Source: Psychroflexus montanilacus
GTDB taxonomy: Bacteria > Bacteroidota > Bacteroidia > Flavobacteriales > Flavobacteriaceae
Length of the DNA: 64,000 nt
Direction of reading: 5' to 3'
Assembly: GCF_020164535.1 (NCBI RefSeq)
Contig: NZ_JAIQZC010000002.1
Coordinates: forward strand, 1-64,000
Part shown: positions 25,294-33,700 of the stretch, in pieces
Position numbering within the stretch: the first letter of the stretch is position 1
How the letters are laid out: every line of letters starts with the position of its first letter
Notes under the pieces: model-generated
What the model was told of the DNA's origin: nothing
Databases searched by the model: none
The model's input: only the letters and a program-made list of their open reading frames with translations
Position numbers and translations under genes: made by a program

Positions 25294-26674
25294 AGAACAT
25301 ATACTCATCATTGGTGCTGGACTTTGCGGTTCACTACTCGCTTTACGCATGGCCCAGCTAAGCTACAAAGTCACGCTAACCGAAAAGCGATCTGACTTGC
25401 GCAAAGCGAAACTGGCGGCTGGCAGATCCATCAATTTAGCCTTGTCCAACCGTGGGTTGAAGGGCCTTAAAATGGTAGGCTTGGAGAAAGAGGTGGAAAG
25501 TCTGTGCATCCCTATGTACGGCAGGATGCTACACAGCCTTCAGGGCGAAACTCAGCTTTCAAAATACAGCGGAAGAGAAGGGGAATACATCAATTCGATC
25601 TCAAGAACTGGTCTTAACGCCTTGCTTTTAGATAAGTTGGAAACTTATCCTAATGTCGAGATCCAATTTGAAAACACCTGTACCAACGTAAACCTTAAGC
25701 AGGCGAACGCCAGATTTAAGCCCGCAAACTCAAATTCAGAATACACTTTACAGGCAGATTACATTATCGGAACAGATGGTGCAGGTTCTGTAGTTCGACA
25801 GCAGATGGAACGAGAAAAAGGATTTCTATTTAGCCGATCGCAAGACTTCCTAACCCACGGCTATAAAGAACTGACGTTTCCAGCAACAAAAGATGGACAT
25901 TACGCTACAGAAAAAGGAGCCTTACACATCTGGCCAAGAGGCGAAAATATGCTGATTGCTCTTCCCAATCAGGACAAGAGTTTTACGGTGACCTTGTTTT
26001 TGGCTTACGAAGGCGGCAAGTATAATTTCAATAATTTGACGACGGAAGCTATTGTTGAAGAATATTTTAAGGAGGTTTATCCCGATGCTTATGAATTGAT
26101 GCCTGATTTGAAAACTGAATTTTTTGAAAATCCTACAGCTCCGCTGGGCACGATTCGTTGTTTCCCCTGGACTTACGGCAAAACACTGTTGATGGGCGAT
26201 GCTTCGCATGCTATTGTTCCGTTTTACGGGCAGGGCATGAATGCTTCTTTTGAAGATGTCGTTGAGTTTGATAAAGCTTTAGCCGAGTCTGATTTTGATC
26301 TGGATGCCTCTTTTAAGCATTTTAGTCAACATAGAAAACCTGATGCTGATGCGATTGCAGACCTGGCTCTGGATAATTTTCATGAAATGAAATCGCATAC
26401 AGCAGATGAAGTTTTTCTGGAAAAACGAAAACTGGAACTGGAGTTTGAAAAGGAGTTTCCCAATGAATACCATTCTAAATATTCGCTGGTGACCTTTAGA
26501 GCAGACCTTCCCTACACCAAGGCTATAAGCCAGGGACGTGCACAGGACCTGGTGATTCAGGAAATGCTAAGAAAAAATATACTGAAAGCTGAAATGAGTC
26601 TTCAAGAAAAATTAAATTTGGTGCGTGAAATTTCCACAAAAGCAGAAGACAACGAACTGATTTTTGATATTTAA
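25283..26674 (+). CDS. kmo: Kynurenine 3-monooxygenase
   Basis: A 463-residue class A flavoprotein hydroxylase converting kynurenine to 3-hydroxykynurenine with NADPH and O2. The FAD-binding GAGLCGSLLA is at residues 11-20, GRSINLALSNRG at 47-58 and the second FAD motif GDASHAIVPFYGQGMN at 305-320, the last being a hallmark of KMO. The C-terminus has no strong membrane helix, as in other bacterial KMOs. It overlaps kynU by 11 bases and is followed by folD nine bases later. Confidence 0.95.
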   Translation: MATKEHILIIGAGLCGSLLALRMAQLSYKVTLTEKRSDLRKAKLAAGRSINLALSNRGLKGLKMVGLEKEVESLCIPMYGRMLHSLQGETQLSKYSGREGEYINSISRTGLNALLLDKLETYPNVEIQFENTCTNVNLKQANARFKPANSNSEYTLQADYIIGTDGAGSVVRQQMEREKGFLFSRSQDFLTHGYKELTFPATKDGHYATEKGALHIWPRGENMLIALPNQDKSFTVTLFLAYEGGKYNFNNLTTEAIVEEYFKEVYPDAYELMPDLKTEFFENPTAPLGTIRCFPWTYGKTLLMGDASHAIVPFYGQGMNASFEDVVEFDKALAESDFDLDASFKHFSQHRKPDADAIADLALDNFHEMKSHTADEVFLEKRKLELEFEKEFPNEYHSKYSLVTFRADLPYTKAISQGRAQDLVIQEMLRKNILKAEMSLQEKLNLVREISTKAEDNELIFDI

Positions 26675-26683
26675 TCTCAACCC

Positions 26684-27571
26684 ATGAAACTACTAGACGG
26701 CCGAGCAGTCTCGGGAGACATCCTAAAAAAAGTAAAAGAAGACATTGATAGCTATATTGATCAGAAACATCTGGGCTATGATTTATCTCGACCAAGCATT
26801 GCGATCGTCATGGTGGGACATAATGCGGCAAGCGAATCTTACGTCAGAGCCAAAACCAAAGCTTGTGAAAAAGCGGAGATCAATCATAAAATAATTCGGT
26901 TTGATGAATCTATTTCTACGTTTGAATTGATTTCAGAGATCAAAAAACTAAACAAATCCCATTTTGATGGTTTCATCGTTCAATTGCCATTACCAGAGCA
27001 TATTGAGCCAAAAGCCATCATCAATGAAATTAGCGCCTACAAAGATATTGATGGGTTTCATCCCCTTAATTTCGGGAAAATGGCATTGGGACAAAAATCC
27101 ATGCGTCCGGCTACGGCTTATGGTATTTTAAAATTATTGCAGTATTACGATATTCCAACCAACAGCCAACATGTGGTGGTGATTGGAAGATCCAACATCG
27201 TTGGTAAGCCCATTTCCATAATGCTAGGCAACGATTTTGAAGTTGGGCGCTCAACCGTAACTTCTTGTGATATTCATACTCCAAAAGAACTCCTTAAGGA
27301 AGAATCCAGTAAAGCAGATATCGTGATTGTAGCTGTAGGGCAAGCAGGTTTTTTAACGGCAGATATGATCAAAGAAGGAGCCGTTGTGATCGACGTAGGG
27401 ATCAATCGCTTGGATTCTGGGAAATTGGTAGGAGATTGTGATTTTGATGATGTTTCCAAAAAAGCAGGCTATCTTACGCCTGTCCCTGGCGGCGTGGGCC
27501 CGATGACCATCGCTGGCTTGATCTTGAATACCTTTGAAGCCTGGAAAATGAAAAATTTGATTGAAGAGTAG
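26684..27571 (+). CDS. folD: Methylenetetrahydrofolate dehydrogenase / cyclohydrolase
   Basis: A 295-residue bifunctional FolD, interconverting 5,10-methylene-, methenyl- and 10-formyl-tetrahydrofolate with NADP. Visible motifs are ESYVRAKTKACEKA with the catalytic Lys near 56, FIVQLPLPEHI near 97-107, the NADP-binding GRSNIVGKPISIML near 167-180, and the C-terminal TPVPGGVGPMTIAGLI near 265-280. It sits directly behind kmo. The kynurenine route releases formate upstream (from N-formylkynurenine), so a one-carbon link is conceivable, but this is speculation. A heptamer repeat follows its stop codon. Confidence 0.96.
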   Translation: MKLLDGRAVSGDILKKVKEDIDSYIDQKHLGYDLSRPSIAIVMVGHNAASESYVRAKTKACEKAEINHKIIRFDESISTFELISEIKKLNKSHFDGFIVQLPLPEHIEPKAIINEISAYKDIDGFHPLNFGKMALGQKSMRPATAYGILKLLQYYDIPTNSQHVVVIGRSNIVGKPISIMLGNDFEVGRSTVTSCDIHTPKELLKEESSKADIVIVAVGQAGFLTADMIKEGAVVIDVGINRLDSGKLVGDCDFDDVSKKAGYLTPVPGGVGPMTIAGLILNTFEAWKMKNLIEE

Positions 27572-27575
27572 AGCT

Positions 27576-27624
27576 ATAGACCATAGATATAATAGGTTAG
27601 AGGGTAGATATTAGAGGATAGAGG
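27576..27624 (+). repeat. Imperfect heptanucleotide tandem repeat
   Basis: Seven consecutive 7-bp units: ATAGACC, ATAGATA, TAATAGG, TTAGAGG, GTAGATA, TTAGAGG, ATAGAGG. The array starts five bases after the folD stop and is non-coding. It resembles the TTAGAGG-type purine-rich repeats scattered between genes in some flavobacteria. Confidence 0.65.
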
Positions 27625-27642
27625 TGTGATGTCCATAAGAGT

Positions 27643-27650
27643 TAGACTTG
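27643..27650 (+). promoter_or_regulatory. Candidate -7 element of the ACMSD-like gene
   Basis: TAGACTTG, one base away from TAnnTTTG, 36 bases before the ATG at 27687. Confidence 0.35.
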
Positions 27651-27686
27651 TGTAAACTAAAAAATCTTAGAAGAAGACTAAAACAG

Positions 27687-28769
27687 ATGAAAAGAAAGCT
27701 TAGAATTAACGGTCACTCCCACCTCCTGCCCTATCCGGAAGAGATTCCGGATTTCATGCGTGAAAAGGAAATTTTCTGGATCGATGAGGATAAAAAATTT
27801 ATGCTCCAAAAAGGTTGGAAACGACCTGTCACCGATTCTAGTTTTTTTCTTAATGAAAAGCTGGAATGGATGGAGCGCTACAAAATAGACCATGCTGTAG
27901 TTCTCAATTTATCTCAGCTCTATGGAAACGGCCTCCGGGTTGAAGAAATGAAGAAAGCGCTTCGTTTTCAAAATGACTTTAATGCTAAAATTCAGCAGAA
28001 CCATCCGAAAAAATTTACTTGTGGGTTTGTAGTACATCCTGGTTTTGTACGTGGAGCCTTATGGGAAATTGAGCGTTGTGTGGAAGAACTGGATCTCAAG
28101 CTCTTGTGCTTACCAACTCATTATATGGATAGCATCGGGACCTGGAGGTGTATATTTGATGAAGAAAATGAACCGATCTTTGAACTGGCCAGCAAGTATA
28201 ATTTAGCCGTAGAGATTCACCCTTACGATGGGGAAAAGTTCATCAAACTGGAAAATACTTCCTGGCGTTTTCATTTGATTTGGATGCTGGCTCAATGTGC
28301 AGATGCCTATCACTTTTTGACTTTAAATGGCTATCCAGACAAATATCCTAACATGCGAGTATGCTTTGCTCATGGCGGACAACTGGCACAGATCAACCTG
28401 GGAAGACGCATCCAGGGATTTGATGGCAGACCCGATCTGTTTGAGGGGAAAGTCCACCCTAGAAAATCGGTTGGTCACAAAAATATTTTCTTTGACACTT
28501 TGGTTCACGATACGCGATCGCTAAAGCTACTTCTTGAAAATCAAAAAAGCTCTCAAATCCTGGCTGGACTTGACGACCCATATCCATTGGGCGAAATGGA
28601 AAGTGAACCACAATCTTCATATCCAGGGAAAATTTTGGATCTTGCTTTAGAACAAAAGGTTATCACTGAAAAAGAAAAAGAGGAAATCTGGTCGGATAAT
28701 GTCTTGCAATGGCTTTTTGGGGATGATGAAACGAGAAAAGAAGAACTAGTCAACAAAATCATTAGTTAA
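27687..28769 (+). CDS. Aminocarboxymuconate-semialdehyde decarboxylase-like amidohydrolase
   Basis: A 360-residue TIM-barrel amidohydrolase of the ACMSD family. The zinc and catalytic residues known from Pseudomonas ACMSD all have counterparts at almost the same positions: His10 and His12 (NGHSH), His178 (EIHPYDG), His229 (FAHGGQL) and Asp296 (GLDDPYPLGE). The reaction would decarboxylate 2-amino-3-carboxymuconate semialdehyde, the ring-opened product of 3-hydroxyanthranilate. That fits kynU and kmo upstream; the dioxygenase between them is not in this window. ATG at 27687 is chosen over a TTG at 27648 because it gives the canonical N-terminus. Its stop overlaps the next ATG by one base. Confidence 0.85.
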   Translation: MKRKLRINGHSHLLPYPEEIPDFMREKEIFWIDEDKKFMLQKGWKRPVTDSSFFLNEKLEWMERYKIDHAVVLNLSQLYGNGLRVEEMKKALRFQNDFNAKIQQNHPKKFTCGFVVHPGFVRGALWEIERCVEELDLKLLCLPTHYMDSIGTWRCIFDEENEPIFELASKYNLAVEIHPYDGEKFIKLENTSWRFHLIWMLAQCADAYHFLTLNGYPDKYPNMRVCFAHGGQLAQINLGRRIQGFDGRPDLFEGKVHPRKSVGHKNIFFDTLVHDTRSLKLLLENQKSSQILAGLDDPYPLGEMESEPQSSYPGKILDLALEQKVITEKEKEEIWSDNVLQWLFGDDETRKEELVNKIIS

Positions 28770-29410
28770 TGGATTTTATTTCAAAAGAGCTTCAAACTTA
28801 CATAGAAGCTCATACTGAAGCGGAACCTAAACTGCTTCAGCAATTAACCAAAGAAACCTGGCAAAAAGTGCTTCAGCCCAGAATGTTAAGCGGGCATTAC
28901 CAGGGCCGGCTGTTGAGTTTAATTTCGAAATTGGTTCGTCCGACATCTATCCTGGAAATCGGTACTTATACAGGTTACTCAGCTTTAAGCCTTGCAGAAG
29001 GTCTTTCAGAAAAGGGGAAAATATATACCATAGACCGCAACGAAGAACTTTATGATTTGCAACGCAAGTACTTCGATTTAAGCGGTTTTGGGAAGCAAAT
29101 ACTCCAGTATACAGGCGATGCCAGAACTATCATTCCCGAAATTGACGCAAAATTTGATTTGGTGTTTATTGATGCTGATAAATCCTCTTACCCGATTTAT
29201 TTTGAATTAATTATAGAAAAATTGAATTCTGGTGGTCTTATTTTGTCAGATAATGTTTTATGGAGCGGAAAAGTCATAGAAGAACTTAATCCAAAAGACA
29301 AAGACACAAAAGCCTTATTGGAATATAATTTAATGCTAAAAGAAGATCCTAGAATTGAAACCGTCTTACTTCCCGTAAGAGATGGGCTTACGATCTCAAG
29401 AAAATGCTAA
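28769..29410 (+). CDS. Class I SAM-dependent O-methyltransferase
   Basis: A 213-residue methyltransferase of the caffeoyl-CoA O-methyltransferase-like group. The SAM-binding motif is LEIGTYTGYSALSLAEGL (about 63-80), with IYTIDRNEE (motif II) and FDLVFIDADKSSYP holding the metal-binding Asp near 131-134. NVLWSGKV near 161-168 is also typical. The substrate is unknown; family members methylate catechol-type hydroxyls in a magnesium-dependent reaction. It overlaps the ACMSD-like gene by one base, so it is translationally coupled to the kynurenine-related genes and might act on an aromatic from that route. That link is inference only. Confidence 0.85.
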   Translation: MDFISKELQTYIEAHTEAEPKLLQQLTKETWQKVLQPRMLSGHYQGRLLSLISKLVRPTSILEIGTYTGYSALSLAEGLSEKGKIYTIDRNEELYDLQRKYFDLSGFGKQILQYTGDARTIIPEIDAKFDLVFIDADKSSYPIYFELIIEKLNSGGLILSDNVLWSGKVIEELNPKDKDTKALLEYNLMLKEDPRIETVLLPVRDGLTISRKC

Positions 29411-29473
29411 AACATTGTGAAAATTTTAGTCTTATTTAGAGATAATTTCAGAATTTAAACAGCCTGTGTGAAA

Positions 29474-29481
29474 TATATTTG
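29474..29481 (+). promoter_or_regulatory. -7 element of the TonB receptor gene
   Basis: TATATTTG, a perfect match. The predicted transcript start near 29485 puts the ATT codon at 29498 about 13 nt into the mRNA, the usual spacing in this genome. Confidence 0.65.
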
Positions 29482-29497
29482 GCAAAAAACTTAAGTC

Positions 29498-31855
29498 ATT
29501 AAACTTCTATCCATTCTCATTACTTTTTTTCTTACACAATCGGCTTTTTCTCAAGGCTATGAATTGTCCGGTTCAGTTGTAGATGATACAAATCAGCCTG
29601 TTGCTGGTGCTAATATCATTGTTGAAAATAGCAGTACAGGAACAGTCACCAACGATAGGGGTGAATATTCCATCAAACTTGCTCAGGGCGACTTTACTCT
29701 TAAAATTACTTATTTAGGTTTTAAAACTATCCGTAGAGAAATTAATTTGAAAAGCGATAAGACTCTAAATTTTACTCTGGATCCTCAAACTGAAGATTTG
29801 GAAGAAGTCGTTGTTTCGGATAATATTGAAAAAATAAACATCCGTGATCCAGAAATGAGCGTAAGCAAGCTGGATGGATCGAGCATAAAGAAAATTCCTG
29901 TTGTTTTTGGAGAAGTAGACGTCATACAATCTTTACTCCAACTACCTGGGGTTTCTAATGCCGGAGAGGGTGCTTCTGGCTTCAATGTAAGAGGTGGTGC
30001 AACCGATCAAAATTTGATTTTGATTGACGATGCCTTGATCTACAATTCTTCACACCTTTTTGGGTTTTTCTCTATTTTCAATCCAGATGCCGTAAAGAAT
30101 TTAAAATTGTACAAAGGCGGGATTCCTGCAAATTATGGCGGTAGAGTGTCTTCAGTCTTGGACATCAAACAAAAAACGGGAAACAGTCAAAAATTGAAAG
30201 GAGAAGGAGGTGTTGGAGTGATTTCAAGTAAATTAACTCTGGAAGGCCCCATTCAAAAAGATAAGAGTTCGTTTCTAATAAGTGGGCGAGGAACCTATGC
30301 ACACTTATTTCTAAAGTTAACTGATAATGCAAATTCAGCTTATTTTTATGATTTGAACACAAAACTCAATTTTGATATTGACGAGAAAAACTCGTTGAGT
30401 TTTTCTGGATATTACGGTTTAGATTATGTCAATATAAACGATAGTTTTACCAATATTTATGGTAATGCTTTTGGAATATTGGACTGGAGCCATAAGTTTA
30501 ATGAAAACATTACCTCAAATTTAAATTTTTCCTACAGCCAGTATAATTATGAACTTGATTTAGCTTTGGTAGGCTTTAATTTTGAAAACAGTATTTCCAA
30601 CTTTGATTTGAGCTATCAAATTGATCATGAAATCAATTCGAACCTCAGTCTTTCTTATGGCTTAAGCAGCATTCAATACACTGTAAATCCAGGAGAAATT
30701 GTTCCAACCACTGCAGACTCGGGTATCAATCCACGAAAACTCAACAATAAGTATGCCTTCGATAATGCAGCTTTTTTGACGGTAAATCAATCCTTAAGCG
30801 ACAATATCAATATTCAATACGGATTGAGAGTCAGTGCCTTTTTAAGAATGGAAGATGAAACTATCGATATCTATGAGGATAACAATCCACTTTTGTATGA
30901 CGAGACTCGCGATATATATGTGGAAGCTGAGCCCATTGATTCCAGACAAGGAAATACCTCGAGGGTGAATGAAAGTTTCATCAATTTTGAACCAAGACTA
31001 GGATTGTCTTATATTTTGGATGACAATACTTCTGTAAAAGCTAGCTATAACCGAATGGTTCAAAATCTACATTTATTGTCCAACACCTCCTCACCTACTC
31101 CTTTTGATATTTGGACTCCTAGTGGAAGTTTTGTTAAACCTCAGAAACTGGATCAGTTTGCTTTAGGTTACTTTAAAGATTTTGAAAATATCCCATTCAC
31201 CTTGGAAACAGAAGTCTTCTACAAAACCATTGCTAATAGAATTGATTACATAGACGGCGCTAACCTCATTGCCAACGACGCTATAGAACGGGTAATTTTG
31301 AATGGAGAAGGCAGAGCTTACGGACTCGAATTTTACCTTAAGAAAAACACAGGACGACTCACAGGCTGGTTGTCTTACACCTTATCCAGAAGTGAACAAC
31401 GCACACCAGGACGAACGCCAAGTGAAATTGGTATCAATAATGGAGATTGGTACCTCAACGGTTATGATAAAACACATGATATTTCTTTGACGAGCAGCTA
31501 TGAATTGAATGACAAATGGCAGTTGAACTCCAATTTTGTACTACAAACTGGACGCCCGGTGAATTTCCCGGTGGGGCAGTTCGAATTTCAAGATCTTAAT
31601 ATTCCGGTGTTTGAAGGCAGAAATCTCAACAGGCTCCCAACCTTTCATAGATTGGACCTATCTGCCACCTACACGCCAGAAAAGAAAAACAAAAACTGGT
31701 CGTCTTCCTGGAACTTTGGGATTTACAATGTCTATAATCGTAGAAATGCGGCCTCACTTAACTTTGAGCAAAATTCAACAACAGGACAAAATGAAGCTGT
31801 GAGGTTTTCGATTTTTGGAATTGTGCCTTCAGTGAGTTATAATTTTAAATTTTAA
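29498..31855 (+). CDS. TonB-dependent receptor with CarboxypepD-reg-like domain, apparent ATT start
   Basis: A 785-residue outer-membrane receptor if translation begins at ATT (29498). From there the frame encodes MKLLSILITFFLTQSAFSQ, a textbook signal peptide cleaved before GYELSG. The frame is closed by TAA at 29492, and no ATG, GTG or TTG lies between that stop and the end of the signal; the first ordinary start (TTG, 29564) would remove the whole signal. Domains: carboxypeptidase-regulatory-like (about 21-105), plug (about 115-230, GVSNAGEGASGFNVRGGATDQ), then a beta-barrel ending in aromatic Phe (SYNFKF). It is paired with a DUF4249 lipoprotein three bases downstream. The ligand is unknown. 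Confidence 0.85.
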   Translation: MKLLSILITFFLTQSAFSQGYELSGSVVDDTNQPVAGANIIVENSSTGTVTNDRGEYSIKLAQGDFTLKITYLGFKTIRREINLKSDKTLNFTLDPQTEDLEEVVVSDNIEKINIRDPEMSVSKLDGSSIKKIPVVFGEVDVIQSLLQLPGVSNAGEGASGFNVRGGATDQNLILIDDALIYNSSHLFGFFSIFNPDAVKNLKLYKGGIPANYGGRVSSVLDIKQKTGNSQKLKGEGGVGVISSKLTLEGPIQKDKSSFLISGRGTYAHLFLKLTDNANSAYFYDLNTKLNFDIDEKNSLSFSGYYGLDYVNINDSFTNIYGNAFGILDWSHKFNENITSNLNFSYSQYNYELDLALVGFNFENSISNFDLSYQIDHEINSNLSLSYGLSSIQYTVNPGEIVPTTADSGINPRKLNNKYAFDNAAFLTVNQSLSDNINIQYGLRVSAFLRMEDETIDIYEDNNPLLYDETRDIYVEAEPIDSRQGNTSRVNESFINFEPRLGLSYILDDNTSVKASYNRMVQNLHLLSNTSSPTPFDIWTPSGSFVKPQKLDQFALGYFKDFENIPFTLETEVFYKTIANRIDYIDGANLIANDAIERVILNGEGRAYGLEFYLKKNTGRLTGWLSYTLSRSEQRTPGRTPSEIGINNGDWYLNGYDKTHDISLTSSYELNDKWQLNSNFVLQTGRPVNFPVGQFEFQDLNIPVFEGRNLNRLPTFHRLDLSATYTPEKKNKNWSSSWNFGIYNVYNRRNAASLNFEQNSTTGQNEAVRFSIFGIVPSVSYNFKF

Positions 31856-31858
31856 GCC

Positions 31859-32668
31859 ATGAAAAAACTCTTGATTTTACTTGGTTTTGTGATTTTGTTT
31901 ACCGCTTGTGAAGATGTGGTAGAAGTCGACCTGGAAGAAGCTCAGCCAAGGCTAATTGTAGATGCTATACTCCAGTGGGAAAAAGGAACATCTGGTGCTA
32001 ACCAAACCATAAAACTAAGCCGAACTCGCGGTTTTTTTGAGCAAGAACCCAATCCGGTATCTGGGGCGGATATCGTTGTAAGAAACAGTTCTGGGGTGGA
32101 ATTTAATTTTGAGGAGTTAGCTTTAGGTGAATATGTCACCGATAATTTTGAGCCAGAAGTCAATGAATCTTACAGCATCACAATAGAACTAGAGGGAAGC
32201 GTCTATACTGCAGAAGAAACTCTGAAACCAGTAGTTGAAATAGAATCTATAGAGCAAAATGATGAAGGCGGATTTTCTGGTGAAGACATCGAGTTAAAAG
32301 CTTTTTACACCGATCCGGAAGGAATTGAAAATTATTATCTATTTAAATTTTTCGCTCCTTTTTTGGCCTTTCCAGACTTTAGTGTATTTGATGACGAATT
32401 CAATGACGGAAACAGGATTTTCGGTTTATTTTCCGAAGAAGATCTCGAACCAGGTATGGAAGTTACAATTCAGATACATGGTATAACTAAAGACTATTTC
32501 AATTTCTTAGAAATTCTACTCGCACAGGCAGGAAGCGCAGGTGGGCCTTTTGAAACTCAGCCTGCCACGGTAAGAGGAAACATCAAAAATGAAAATGATT
32601 CAGAAGAATTAATTTTTGGTTATTTTGGACTTTCAGAAGTGGACACAGTCATTTATACCGTTCAGTAA
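31859..32668 (+). CDS. DUF4249 family lipoprotein
   Basis: A 269-residue lipoprotein with signal peptide and lipobox LFTAC (Cys17). The mature start EDVVEVDLEEAQPRLIVDA and the beta-rich body with SGADIVVRNSSG fit the DUF4249 family, which is regularly encoded just after TonB-dependent receptors carrying a CarboxypepD-reg-like domain. It may serve as a surface-exposed partner, in the manner of SusD. Three bases separate it from the receptor stop, and its own stop overlaps the murQ start by one base. Confidence 0.85.
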   Translation: MKKLLILLGFVILFTACEDVVEVDLEEAQPRLIVDAILQWEKGTSGANQTIKLSRTRGFFEQEPNPVSGADIVVRNSSGVEFNFEELALGEYVTDNFEPEVNESYSITIELEGSVYTAEETLKPVVEIESIEQNDEGGFSGEDIELKAFYTDPEGIENYYLFKFFAPFLAFPDFSVFDDEFNDGNRIFGLFSEEDLEPGMEVTIQIHGITKDYFNFLEILLAQAGSAGGPFETQPATVRGNIKNENDSEELIFGYFGLSEVDTVIYTVQ

Positions 32669-33489
32669 TGCAAGACAAGTTTAAAAAAATCACCGAGCAG
32701 TCTTCCAATTACAGGCATCTGGAACAGATGTCCACAGGAGAACTTTTAACCCATATCAATACTGAAGATCAATCAGTTCCGCTTGCAGTTCAGAAGGAGC
32801 TTAAAGCCATCGAACGTTTGGTTGAAGTCATTGTAAAACAACTTCAGAAGGGAGGAAAATTATTTTATATTGGAGCGGGGACCAGTGGGAGGCTGGGAAT
32901 TCTAGATGCCAGCGAATGCCCTCCAACCTTTGGTGTTTCGGCAGAACTCGTGAATGGTCTAATCGCTGGCGGAGACAAAGCCATCAGAACGGCTGTAGAA
33001 CATGCTGAAGATGATATAGAACAGGCCTGGAAAGATCTGAAAAAACACCATGTCCAAAAAGAAGATATCGTGATAGGCATTGCTGCTTCGGGCACAACTC
33101 CTTACGTAGTGGGCGGACTACAAGCTTGTCAAAACGCTGGAATTCTTACAGGATGTATCGTTTGTAATCCACATTCGCCAATTTCCAAAGTCTCCGATTA
33201 TCCTATTGAAGTTGTCGTTGGACCTGAATTTGTCACGGGCAGTTCCAGAATGAAAGCAGGAACAGCACAAAAACTGGTACTGAATATGATTTCTACTTCA
33301 GTAATGATCAAGCTCGGAAGAGTAAAAGATAATAAAATGGTGGATATGCAACTGAGTAATGCTAAACTCCATCGAAGAGGAAGTTTATTGATTTCAGAAG
33401 CTCTGGGAATTTCAGAAAAAAAAGCAGCCGATTTATTGAAAACACATGGAAGTGTGAGAAAAGCAATTGATCATGAAACACACCAATAA
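32668..33489 (+). CDS. murQ: N-acetylmuramic acid 6-phosphate etherase
   Basis: A 273-residue SIS-domain enzyme that removes D-lactate from MurNAc-6-phosphate to give GlcNAc-6-phosphate during peptidoglycan recycling. The signature YIGAGTSGRLGILDASECPPTF begins near residue 67, with the catalytic Glu in the DASECPP segment. IGIAASGTTPYVVGG (near 130-144) is the second SIS loop, and EFVTGSSRMKAGTAQK (near 190-205) the conserved C-terminal block. The start shares one base with the DUF4249 stop, and the last 17 bases overlap the next gene. It is functionally linked to NamZ, encoded at 19523-20731. Confidence 0.96.
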   Translation: MQDKFKKITEQSSNYRHLEQMSTGELLTHINTEDQSVPLAVQKELKAIERLVEVIVKQLQKGGKLFYIGAGTSGRLGILDASECPPTFGVSAELVNGLIAGGDKAIRTAVEHAEDDIEQAWKDLKKHHVQKEDIVIGIAASGTTPYVVGGLQACQNAGILTGCIVCNPHSPISKVSDYPIEVVVGPEFVTGSSRMKAGTAQKLVLNMISTSVMIKLGRVKDNKMVDMQLSNAKLHRRGSLLISEALGISEKKAADLLKTHGSVRKAIDHETHQ

Positions 33490-33697
33490 AGACACACTTG
33501 CCAAAGGCGTAAAGTTCTTGGCAGGTGCTTTACCACTTATATTTATAGGACCTTCGATTGTGTTCAGCGCTTTCAATAATCAGGACAAACCATTATACTG
33601 GCCGATATTGATTTTAGGAATCATGTTAAGTATGGCTGCTATTTATTTGATTTTTAAGGGAATAATGACATTATTAAAAGCTTTATTCGACGAATAA
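33473..33697 (+). CDS. DUF6095 family small membrane protein
   Basis: A 74-residue membrane protein with two helices (about 15-35 and 43-64). It resembles the flavobacterial family DUF6095 in its start MKHTNKDTLAKGVKFLA and the FIGPSIV and NQDKPLYWPIL segments. The function is unknown. The ATG at 33473 is inside the end of murQ (17-bp overlap); a TTG six bases earlier is possible but less likely. It is the last gene of the receptor-DUF4249-murQ run. Only three bases separate its stop from the stop of the convergent gene. Confidence 0.75.
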   Translation: MKHTNKDTLAKGVKFLAGALPLIFIGPSIVFSAFNNQDKPLYWPILILGIMLSMAAIYLIFKGIMTLLKALFDE

Positions 33698-33700
33698 AAA

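Noticed and set aside
27583-27600. Riboswitch between folD and the ACMSD-like gene
   Set aside because: The spacer is a degenerate 7-bp repeat without stable helices.
27648-27686. TTG start extending the ACMSD-like protein
   Set aside because: The extension overlaps the candidate promoter and displaces the N-terminal His-x-His metal motif from its usual position.
29498-31855. Pseudogene call for the TonB receptor
   Set aside because: Apart from the start codon the frame, signal peptide, plug and barrel are complete, so loss of function is not shown.
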